The notes below the pieces were generated by a model. That model made no database searches, was not told the DNA's origin, and saw nothing but the letters and a program-made list of their open reading frames with translations. From Pseudomonadota bacterium (lineage in GTDB: Bacteria; Pseudomonadota; Gammaproteobacteria; Burkholderiales; Burkholderiaceae_C): 11,985 bases of DNA. Positions 5,602 to 11,985 of the stretch are shown here, piece by piece. The translations under genes and the position numbers were made by a program. The stretch lies in contig JAEZEB010000114.1 of NCBI GenBank assembly GCA_023438115.1, positions 1-11,985 on the forward strand, read 5' to 3'. The first letter of the stretch is position 1. Every line of letters begins with the position of its first letter.

Positions 5602-7400
5602 TGCGGCGGCTCGCGGCCTGGGCCTGCGCGCTGTTGCTGCTCGCGGTGGCGACGGCGCCTTACTGGCTGAAGCTGCCCGGCCCCGCCGGCGTGCCCGCGT
5701 TGAAGCGCGCGATGCTGGTCGATCCGGCCGGCGGCGACGCGAGCGAAGTGGCGCTGCCCCACGCCTGGCCGCGCCGCGCCGGCGAACTCGAATACCGCCT
5801 CGATTTCGACCTGGCCGCCGCGCCCACGCAGCCGCTGTACCTGTTCATCCCGATGCTCGCGCAGCGCGCGGTCGTGTCGCTGGGCGGCCACCAGCTCGCC
5901 GACACGGGCAACCGCGCGCGGATGATCGGTGTCACTTCGGGGATGGCGGCGCTGGCGGCGCTGCCGGCGGACCGGCTGGCCGCGGGACGCAACACGGTGT
6001 CCATCCGGCTCGCCTCCGTGGGCGTGATGCCGGGTTATCTCTCCGAAGCCTATGTCGGCACCGCGGATCAACTGGGTCCGTCCTACCGCCTGCGCATCTT
6101 CCTGCTGGAACACGTGCGCATGATGGTGCTGGCCGCGCAGCTGCTGATCGTCGTCGCGGTGCTGATGGCGTGCCTGTACCGGCCGCGCGAGCCGCTGTTC
6201 CTGTGGCTGCTCGGGCTGCTGGTGGCCAGCCTGGGCGGCTTCGCGGGCCTGTTCGCCGACCTGCACCCGCGCGTGCCCGAACTGATGCCCTACGCCTTCA
6301 TGGTCAGCCTGGCCGGGACGATGATGTTGCCGGTTGTGGCCTTGTTGATCAACGGCACGCCGGCGCCGCGCTGGCTGCAGGTCGCGGTGGTGGGCGTTCC
6401 GGCGGCCTGCCTGTTGCTGGCCGTCACCGGCGTCGTGCCCGGCTTGCGGCTGGTGCTGGCGGTGGGTGCGCCGCTGACGGTGCTGACCCTGGTCGCCACC
6501 GCGGTGATCAGCCTCCGGGGCGCGTGGAAGCAGGTGCAGGAGGCCAGGCTGCTGCTCGTTCCCCTGCTGCTGCTCGCGGCGGCCGCCGTGCACGACGGCG
6601 CCGTGGCGGCGCGCGTCGTCGATGGACCCGTGTTCTTCGCGATGTACTACCGGCCGCTGCTCATGATCGGCGTCGCGGTGATCCTGATGCGGCGCCTGGG
6701 CGTGAGCCTGCACCGGCTCGACGAAGCCAACGCCCATCTCGTGCAGCGGCTGGCGGAGCGCGAAGAGGAACTCGCGCGGCTGCACGCGGAGGAGCGCATC
6801 GAGGCGGCGCAGCGCGTGCGCCACGAGGAGCGCCAGCGCCTCACGGCGGACCTGCACGATGGATTGAGCGGCCATCTCGCCTCCATCGTGGCGCTGGCCG
6901 AACGCGAGAAGTCCGCCGCGATCGAGCGCACCGCGCGCGAGGCGCTGGGCGACCTGCGGCTGGTGATCCACTCGCTGGACATCGGCGACCGCGAGCTGCC
7001 CGTCGCCCTGGGCGATTTCCGCGACCGCCTCGCGCGCCAGCTCAAGCGCCTGGGCATCGAGCTCGAATGGTCCATCGCGCAACTGCCGGAGATCTCCGGC
7101 GTCACGCCGGCGCACGCGCTCAACGTGCTGCGCATCGTGCAGGAGGCGGTGACCAATGCGATCCATCACGGGCAGGCGGGCCGCATCGTGATCCAGGGCG
7201 GGCCCGAGGCACCGGACGGCGCGCGCATCGTGGTGGAGAACGATGGCGCGCCCTTCGCCTCGCAACCGGGGGGCCGCGGCCTGGAGAACATGCGCCGGCG
7301 CGCGGCGCAACTCGGTGGCGTGATCGCCATCGAGGCCTGGGAAGCGGGCGGCGCGCGCCTGACCCTCAGCCTGCCGCTGGAGTTGCCGCAGCAGGCCTGA
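5601..7400 (+). CDS. Membrane sensor histidine kinase with periplasmic sensory domain and seven membrane helices
   Basis: This encodes 599 aa from ATG 5601, within the stop of the regulator gene. A signal-anchor helix (about 4-22) is followed by a periplasmic domain (about 23-170) with a beta-rich pattern, YRLDFDLA ... LYLFIPMLAQRAVVSLGG, like the extracellular domains of 7TMR-DISM receptors, some of which resemble carbohydrate-binding folds. Seven hydrophobic segments follow, near 174-193, 198-218, 230-250, 258-280, 284-304, 316-333 and 347-364. A coiled-coil stretch (about 370-412) leads to the HisKA_3-type dimerisation site H419 in LHDGLSGHL. The ATPase domain has N519 in EAVTNAIHHG, D548 in VVENDG and a GGRGLENM G2 box, so all catalytic motifs look intact. 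The ligand is unknown; placement before two sulfatase genes suggests a sulfated or saccharide compound (inference). Confidence 0.92.
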   Translation: MRRLAAWACALLLLAVATAPYWLKLPGPAGVPALKRAMLVDPAGGDASEVALPHAWPRRAGELEYRLDFDLAAAPTQPLYLFIPMLAQRAVVSLGGHQLADTGNRARMIGVTSGMAALAALPADRLAAGRNTVSIRLASVGVMPGYLSEAYVGTADQLGPSYRLRIFLLEHVRMMVLAAQLLIVVAVLMACLYRPREPLFLWLLGLLVASLGGFAGLFADLHPRVPELMPYAFMVSLAGTMMLPVVALLINGTPAPRWLQVAVVGVPAACLLLAVTGVVPGLRLVLAVGAPLTVLTLVATAVISLRGAWKQVQEARLLLVPLLLLAAAAVHDGAVAARVVDGPVFFAMYYRPLLMIGVAVILMRRLGVSLHRLDEANAHLVQRLAEREEELARLHAEERIEAAQRVRHEERQRLTADLHDGLSGHLASIVALAEREKSAAIERTAREALGDLRLVIHSLDIGDRELPVALGDFRDRLARQLKRLGIELEWSIAQLPEISGVTPAHALNVLRIVQEAVTNAIHHGQAGRIVIQGGPEAPDGARIVVENDGAPFASQPGGRGLENMRRRAAQLGGVIAIEAWEAGGARLTLSLPLELPQQA

Positions 7401-7425
7401 GCGCCTCCGCGTGCGAGACGCTCCC

Positions 7426-7444
7426 TACCATGGATAGGGTATTC
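7426..7444 (+). promoter_or_regulatory. Dyad operator candidate upstream of the sulfatase operon (copy 2)
   Basis: TACCATGGATAGGGTATTC repeats the motif at 4837-4855 with three mismatches in 19, all in the centre. TACC (7426-7429) and GGTA (7438-7441) form the dyad. A second overlapping symmetry, CCCTA (7423-7427) and TAGGG (7435-7439), is also present. The site ends about 25 bp before the -35 of the candidate promoter, a position suited to activation by the NarL-type regulator encoded upstream. Confidence 0.65.
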
Positions 7445-7469
7445 CCCCGGCGATTCGCCACGCAGACCC

Positions 7470-7498
7470 TTGGCCGCGGCGCGCGACCTCCCTAGACT
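7470..7498 (+). promoter_or_regulatory. Candidate sigma-70 promoter of the sulfatase operon
   Basis: TTGGCC (7470-7475) and TAGACT (7493-7498) are 17 bp apart; the -35 matches four of six consensus positions (TTG and C) and the -10 matches four. The predicted start near 7505 leaves a leader of about 50 nt before ATG 7554. It sits directly downstream of the dyad at 7426. Confidence 0.55.
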
Positions 7499-7553
7499 GC
7501 CGCCAACCCAGCGGAGGAGACCCTGCGGCGACGCAGACCGAGGAGGCGACTAC

Positions 7554-9719
7554 ATGACGACAAGACTGCGCAGCCATGTCCTGCGCGCCTTCGCCGCGGC
7601 GGCGCTGCTGGCGCTCGGCTCCTGCGGCGGTTCCGGCTCCGGTTCCGGGGCCGGCCCGCAGCCGCCCAACATCCTGTTCATCGTGCTGGACGACCTCGGC
7701 GTCGACCAGCTGCCGGTCTTCGGCTACGGCGGCCTGACGGCGGCCAGCACGCCCAACCTCGACGCCATCGCGCGCGCGGGCGTGCGCTTCCGCAATGCGT
7801 GGTCCATGCCGACGTGCTCGCCGACGCGCGCGACCTTCTTCGTCGGCCGCTATCCCTCGCGCACCAACGTGCTCAACGCCGTGGTGGCGCCGGACCTCGC
7901 GAACTCGCAGGTCTCGCCTTTCGAGGCCACCACGCCCAAGCTGCTGAAGCAGAAGGGCTACGTCAACGCCGTCATCGGCAAGATGCACCTTTCGGGATCG
8001 AACCTGAACCGGGCCAACCATCCGCTGGGCGACGGCGTGATGCGCGCACTGGGCTGGGACCATTTCGAAGGCTATCTCGATGGCGGGCCGTATCCCATCG
8101 ACACCACCGCGGGCGGCGTGGGCGCGCCAGGCGTGCACGCCTGCGGCTTCGTGCGCAACGCCACCGACGATCCCGCCAACGGCGCCGACAGCGGCGCGTG
8201 CTACCTGGCCGACGGCAGTTGCTCGGCGCTGTCGACGGCCGACGCCGCGACGCCGGGGCGCGCCTGCATGGAGCGCGGCGGCATCTTCGATCCGGGCCAG
8301 GCCTGCAGCTCGCCGCGGCCTTCGCACCTGGACTTCCTGGCGCAGAACGGCTACTACACCGGCGAGTGGCTGATCAACCGCGCCGACGGTGCGATCCGCA
8401 CCGTGCCGGTTTCCGATCCGAGCTCGCGCGGCTACCGCACCGTGCAGGAGACCGATCGCGCCGTGCGCTGGGTGCGGCAGCAATCCAAGGACAGGCCATG
8501 GATGCTGAGCGTCGGTTATTCCGCCATCCACACGCCGTTGCAGCCACCGCCCACGTCGCTGCTGCCGGCCAGTGCCGAAGACGCGAGCGGCTTCGATTGC
8601 AAGGACCTGCACCAGCAGCGCGTGCTGACCAACCAGATGATCGAGGCCATGGACCGCGAGATCGGCCGCCTGCTGGTGGAGACCGGCCTGGCGAAGCGCC
8701 GCGCGGACGGATCGCTCGACTACCGCCCGGCCGACACCAACACGGTGGTGGTCGTCATGGGCGACAACGGCACCTACGCGCCCAGCGTGAAGGCGCCTTT
8801 CAATCCCACGCGCGCCAAGGGCTTCCCGTACCAGACCGGCGTCTGGGTGCCGCTGATCGTGGCGGGCCCGGTGGTGAAGGAGCCGGACCGCGACGTGCCG
8901 CACATGGTGAACGCGGCCGACCTGTACAGCCTGTTCGGCGAACTGGCCGGCATCGACGTGCGCGAAGCCGTGCCCGCGGGTCGCACGGTTGATGCCGCGC
9001 CGCTGCTGCCCTACCTGACTGACCCGGGACAGGCCTCGATCCGCAGCACCAACTTCACCGAGATGGGCACCAACATCACCTCGACCTCCACGCCGGCGGC
9101 GCCGCCTTGCGTGATCCCTGCTTCCAATGTCTGCGTGCAGCTGTTCCCGCAGCAGGAGGTGTGCGAAGACCAGGGCGGCACCTGGTACGGCCCGGGCGGC
9201 GCAGCGGGCGCGGCCGGCCTGTCCTCCTGCTGCGCCGTCAACGCGCACCTGGAGGGGCAGGGCGACGACCCGGTGGACATCATGCCCAGCGCGCAGCGCG
9301 CGGTGCGCAACGCCGATTTCAAGCTGGTGCGCATCTCGCGGCTGAACTGCTCCACCGGCCGCATCGCGTCGACCGACGAACTGTTCCGCATCGACGAAGC
9401 CACGCCCATCCCGCGCCTGGACAACGCGCCCGGCAACCTGCTCGAGCGGTCCGCCCTCTCGCGCGAGGAGCAGGAGAACTACGCGAGCCTGCAGGACGCG
9501 CTGCGCGACATCGACGCGGGCAACATCAACTGCCCCGGCGACGGCAACCTCGACGGCGTCGTCGACGAGCAGGACCTCGCGGACTGGGAGGCGTTCAGCA
9601 CGCTCAACGAAGGCCGCTCGAGCTGGTACGACTTCAACCACGACGGCCGCACCGACGCGACCGATCGCGCCACGATCACCAGCCGGCTGGGGCAGCGCTG
9701 TGCCCCGTCGGGATCCTGA
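7554..9719 (+). CDS. Lipoprotein sulfatase with cysteine-rich inserts and C-terminal dockerin-like domain (paralogue 1)
   Basis: This encodes 721 aa; ATG 7554 has AGGAGG (7541-7546) seven bases upstream. The signal peptide ends in the lipobox LGSC (C24) and a Gly/Ser tether. Alkaline-phosphatase-fold sulfatase motifs follow: metal ligands D46-D47 (VLDDLG), the formylglycine motif C88-S-P-T-R92 followed by VGRYP, K143 and H145 (GKMHL), H326 (IHTP), D404-N405 (GDNGT) and a GVWVPLIVAGP block. Such enzymes hydrolyse sulfate esters after a formylglycine-generating enzyme converts the cysteine. Two cysteine-rich inserts lie near 197-270 and 520-570. Residues 660-716 hold two EF-hand loops like a type I dockerin (D663-x-N-x-D-G ... 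D674; D693-x-N-x-D-G ... D704) between C660 and C716. The protein is probably anchored in the outer membrane or periplasm. Substrate unknown. Confidence 0.92.
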   Translation: MTTRLRSHVLRAFAAAALLALGSCGGSGSGSGAGPQPPNILFIVLDDLGVDQLPVFGYGGLTAASTPNLDAIARAGVRFRNAWSMPTCSPTRATFFVGRYPSRTNVLNAVVAPDLANSQVSPFEATTPKLLKQKGYVNAVIGKMHLSGSNLNRANHPLGDGVMRALGWDHFEGYLDGGPYPIDTTAGGVGAPGVHACGFVRNATDDPANGADSGACYLADGSCSALSTADAATPGRACMERGGIFDPGQACSSPRPSHLDFLAQNGYYTGEWLINRADGAIRTVPVSDPSSRGYRTVQETDRAVRWVRQQSKDRPWMLSVGYSAIHTPLQPPPTSLLPASAEDASGFDCKDLHQQRVLTNQMIEAMDREIGRLLVETGLAKRRADGSLDYRPADTNTVVVVMGDNGTYAPSVKAPFNPTRAKGFPYQTGVWVPLIVAGPVVKEPDRDVPHMVNAADLYSLFGELAGIDVREAVPAGRTVDAAPLLPYLTDPGQASIRSTNFTEMGTNITSTSTPAAPPCVIPASNVCVQLFPQQEVCEDQGGTWYGPGGAAGAAGLSSCCAVNAHLEGQGDDPVDIMPSAQRAVRNADFKLVRISRLNCSTGRIASTDELFRIDEATPIPRLDNAPGNLLERSALSREEQENYASLQDALRDIDAGNINCPGDGNLDGVVDEQDLADWEAFSTLNEGRSSWYDFNHDGRTDATDRATITSRLGQRCAPSGS

Positions 9720-9730
9720 GGAAAGCCGCC

Positions 9731-11899
9731 ATGCCCATGTCCAGGATCCTTCGGCCGATCGCCATGCTGCTCGCCATCGTGCTCGGACTCGCCGGCTGCG
9801 GCGGCGGCAGCGGCGGCAGCGGCGGCGCGGATGCCTCGCGTCCCAACATCCTCTTCGTCGTGATGGACGACGTTGGCATCGACCAGATGGCGTCCTTCGG
9901 CTACGGCGGCGCGAGCGCGCCGCCCATGCCCAACATCGACGCGGTCGCCGCGGCCGGCGTGCGCTTCCGCAATACCTGGTCGATGCCGGAGTGCACGCCC
10001 GGGCGCGCGGCCTTCTTCGTCGGCCGCTATCCCTTCCGCACCAACATCCACCAGGCGACCGGCCCCAACGACCTCGCGAACTCGCAGCTTTCGCCCTACG
10101 ACGTCACCGTGCCCAAGCTGCTGCGGCAGGCGGGCTACGAAAGCGCGATGTTCGGCAAGTTCCACCTCGCGGGTCCCGAGCACAACGAAGCCGGCCACGC
10201 GACGCCCGCGGTTCTGGGCTGGGATTACTTCCACGGCTGGATCGGCGGCCTGCCGGGCTCGGTGGACACGACGGCGGGCGGACTCGATCCGGGCCGGCAA
10301 CGCAACTTCAGCTGCGGCTTCTATCCGCACCACCTCGCGGGCTCCTGCCACTTCGCGGACCGCAGCTGCGAGAACATGCCGGCGGCCTCGCCCCTCCTGG
10401 ACAGCAACGGGCTGCAATGCCTGGCCAAGGGCGGCATCTTCGTGGACGGCCACAGGTGCGGCATGCCGCTGCCCGCGCGCGCGGCGCTGGACTTCGAGCG
10501 CGAGAACGCGTACTACGTTTCGCCGCTGGTCATCGTGCGCAACGGGCAGGTCGAGCAGGTGCCGCTCACCGATCCGCGTGCGCGCGGCTACCGCACCACC
10601 ATCGAGGCCGACGCGGCCATCCAATGGATCAACTCGCGGCCGCCCGGCCGGCCCTGGATGGCGACGGTGTCCTTCTCCGCGGCGCACACGCCGTGGCAGC
10701 TCGCGCCCAAGCAACTGACGCCCGTGACCAGCCCGCGCTTGTCGCGCAACATCATGGACTGCACCGCCACGCTGCAGGGGCGGCTGATCCAGAACCAGAT
10801 GACCGAGGCGATGGACACGGAGTTCGGCCGCATCCTGGTCGAAACCGGCATGGCCAGGCGCGCGCCGGACGGCAGCCTGCAGTACGACCCCAAGGCGCGC
10901 AACACGGTGATCGTGATCGTCGGCGACAACGGCACGCTGGGCTTCGCGGTGAAGCCGCCGTTCAACAGCCAGCTGGCCAAGGGCACGGCTTACCAGACCG
11001 GCGTCTGGTCGCCGCTGATCGTGGCCGGCCCGCAGGTGGTGGCGCCCGGCCGCGAGGTGGGGCACATGGTCAACGCGGTGGACCTGTTCCAGTTCTTCGG
11101 CGAACTCGCCGGCGTGGACGCGCACCGCTCGGTGCCGCGCACGATCGACTCCGTGGGCCTGCTGCCCTACCTGACGCAGCCGGACCCGAAGAGCCTGCGC
11201 ACCATCAACTTCAGCATGTCGGGCTCGAACATCCAGGCCGACGGCGGCCGCAACGGCCCGTGCGTGATCAACGCTTCGAGCTGCACGCAGATCCCGGTGT
11301 CCAAGAGCGTGTGCGAGGACAACGCCGGCGTGTGGTGGGGCAAGGGCTACACGGATGCCTCGGTGGTGCCCAATGGCGGCGCCGGCTACCAGAGCTGCTG
11401 CCAGGTGAACCAGGCGCGGCACAAGTCGGGCGCGACGATGTACTCGATCCTGCCCGAGATCTCCACCGCGATCCGCAACGAGCGCTTCAAGCTCGTGCAG
11501 AACACCACGCAGGCCTACGACACCGTGGGCGACAGCTGCGGCCAGGTGGTGAGCAGCGAGTTCTACGAGATCGACCAGGCCGTGCCGACGCCGCGCCTGG
11601 ACAACCCCGATCGCAACCTGCTCCTGGGGCCGCTGGACGCGCAGCAGCAGGCGGCCTACGACAGCCTGCAGGCGAGCCTGTCGGAGATGCTCGCTTCCGA
11701 GCCCGCCTGCCCGGGCGACGGCAACCGCGACGGCGTGGTCGACGAGGAAGACCTCTCGGAGTGGCGCCGCGTCGCCAAGGACTGGGGCCTGTCCAGCGTC
11801 TACGACTTCCTGTTCGACGGCCGCACCGACGCCGCGGACGGCGACATCGTGCGCAACAACCTGGGCACCACCTGCCCCAAGAGCCATGGCATCTACTGA
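9731..11899 (+). CDS. Lipoprotein sulfatase with cysteine-rich inserts and C-terminal dockerin-like domain (paralogue 2)
   Basis: This encodes 722 aa; ATG 9731 follows GAGGAAAG, which overlaps the stop of paralogue 1, so the two are co-translated from one mRNA. It matches paralogue 1 over its whole length. Lipobox LAGC (C23) leads to a Gly/Ser tether. Sulfatase motifs are D46-D47 (VMDDVG), C88-T-P-G-R92, K143 and H145 (GKFHL), H319 (AHTP), D399-N400 (GDNGT) and GVWSPLIVAGP. The formylglycine motif has G where S or T is usual, but C, P and R are kept. The C-terminal loops start at D663 and D692, between C660 and C715; the second loop has L instead of N at position 3, so calcium binding there may be weaker. 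All 14 non-lipid, non-catalytic cysteines correspond to those of paralogue 1. Substrate unknown, possibly different from paralogue 1. Confidence 0.92.
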   Translation: MPMSRILRPIAMLLAIVLGLAGCGGGSGGSGGADASRPNILFVVMDDVGIDQMASFGYGGASAPPMPNIDAVAAAGVRFRNTWSMPECTPGRAAFFVGRYPFRTNIHQATGPNDLANSQLSPYDVTVPKLLRQAGYESAMFGKFHLAGPEHNEAGHATPAVLGWDYFHGWIGGLPGSVDTTAGGLDPGRQRNFSCGFYPHHLAGSCHFADRSCENMPAASPLLDSNGLQCLAKGGIFVDGHRCGMPLPARAALDFERENAYYVSPLVIVRNGQVEQVPLTDPRARGYRTTIEADAAIQWINSRPPGRPWMATVSFSAAHTPWQLAPKQLTPVTSPRLSRNIMDCTATLQGRLIQNQMTEAMDTEFGRILVETGMARRAPDGSLQYDPKARNTVIVIVGDNGTLGFAVKPPFNSQLAKGTAYQTGVWSPLIVAGPQVVAPGREVGHMVNAVDLFQFFGELAGVDAHRSVPRTIDSVGLLPYLTQPDPKSLRTINFSMSGSNIQADGGRNGPCVINASSCTQIPVSKSVCEDNAGVWWGKGYTDASVVPNGGAGYQSCCQVNQARHKSGATMYSILPEISTAIRNERFKLVQNTTQAYDTVGDSCGQVVSSEFYEIDQAVPTPRLDNPDRNLLLGPLDAQQQAAYDSLQASLSEMLASEPACPGDGNRDGVVDEEDLSEWRRVAKDWGLSSVYDFLFDGRTDAADGDIVRNNLGTTCPKSHGIY

Positions 11900-11985
11900 C
11901 GTCCGTCGTCGCCGCTGGCTGGCCGGCGGCCTCGCGCTCGCCGGCGCGGCGGCGGGCGGCGCGTTTGCGTGGCGCGCGTGGAAGG
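11886..11985 (+). CDS. Start of a secreted protein, Tat-like signal (partial)
   Basis: ATG 11886 opens a frame that runs off the right edge with 33 codons visible and overlaps the end of the second sulfatase gene by 14 bases, a typical operon junction. The product begins MASTDVRRRRWLAGG and continues with an Ala/Gly-rich hydrophobic stretch to GGAFAWRAWK. The R-R-R-W-L core resembles a twin-arginine signal; a plain signal anchor is also possible. The function cannot be read from this fragment. A sulfatase accessory or maturation protein would fit the context, but this is only a guess. Confidence 0.6.
   Translation, partial: MASTDVRRRRWLAGGLALAGAAAGGAFAWRAWK

Noticed and set aside
5526..7310. 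Minus-strand open frame opposite the histidine kinase
   Set aside because: The product is His/Gln/Arg-rich with no domain, while the plus-strand frame has all kinase motifs.
7399..7423. GAGCG...CGCTC inverted repeat after the histidine kinase as a terminator
   Set aside because: The stem is only 5 bp with a long loop and no T-tract, so it is not a convincing rho-independent terminator.
7425..11887. Two minus-strand open frames of over 700 codons opposite the sulfatases
   Set aside because: They are shadow frames caused by codon bias; the sulfatases have signal peptides, ribosome binding sites and catalytic motifs.

Overview
The window is GC-rich, densely packed, proteobacterial-type DNA. 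Overlapping start/stop codons, strong Shine-Dalgarno sites, a NarL-type two-component pair and the style of the small conserved proteins suggest a betaproteobacterium of the order Burkholderiales (Comamonadaceae-like, e.g. near Ramlibacter or Variovorax). This assignment is inferred from protein and sequence style, not from a marker gene.

Region 1 (1-1190) looks like accessory DNA, by eye less GC-rich than the rest. A tandem array of five 31-bp repeats (84-238) and an inverted set of related 30-bp repeats (1043-1157) bracket a single gene (289-918). That gene encodes an uncharacterised protein with a PD-(D/E)XK-nuclease-like D-x-D...E-x-K pattern. The repeats resemble the multiple terminal repeats of IS21-type elements, but no transposase is present. 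This suggests a non-autonomous or decayed element carrying a passenger gene.

Region 2 (1240-4808) is a housekeeping and redox block: a Nu-class-like glutathione S-transferase translationally coupled to a lipoprotein cytochrome c; a convergent membrane 'metal-dependent hydrolase'-type protein that appears to start at CTG; a divergent hemerythrin-domain protein; a 67-aa conserved protein of unknown function; and a NUDIX hydrolase of the CoA-pyrophosphatase type. An FNR/ANR-like box lies in the divergent promoter of the hydrolase and hemerythrin genes, which fits oxygen-responsive control.

Region 3 (4809-11985) appears to be one functional unit. A NarL/LuxR response regulator overlaps a histidine kinase that has a periplasmic sensory domain and seven membrane helices. 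The kinase is followed by two tandem paralogous lipoprotein sulfatases and the start of another secreted protein, which overlaps the second sulfatase. A 19-bp motif with a TACC-N8-GGTA dyad, of the same size as NarL 7-2-7 sites, occurs upstream of the regulator and again upstream of the first sulfatase, with 16 of 19 positions identical. The simplest reading is an autoregulated two-component system that controls a sulfatase operon. Each sulfatase has a lipobox, a Cys-type formylglycine motif, 14 further cysteines in the same order, and a C-terminal dockerin-like pair of calcium loops between two cysteines. Together they look like an unusual subfamily of outer-membrane or periplasmic sulfatases.

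No RNA genes, CRISPR array or convincing rho-independent terminator was seen.
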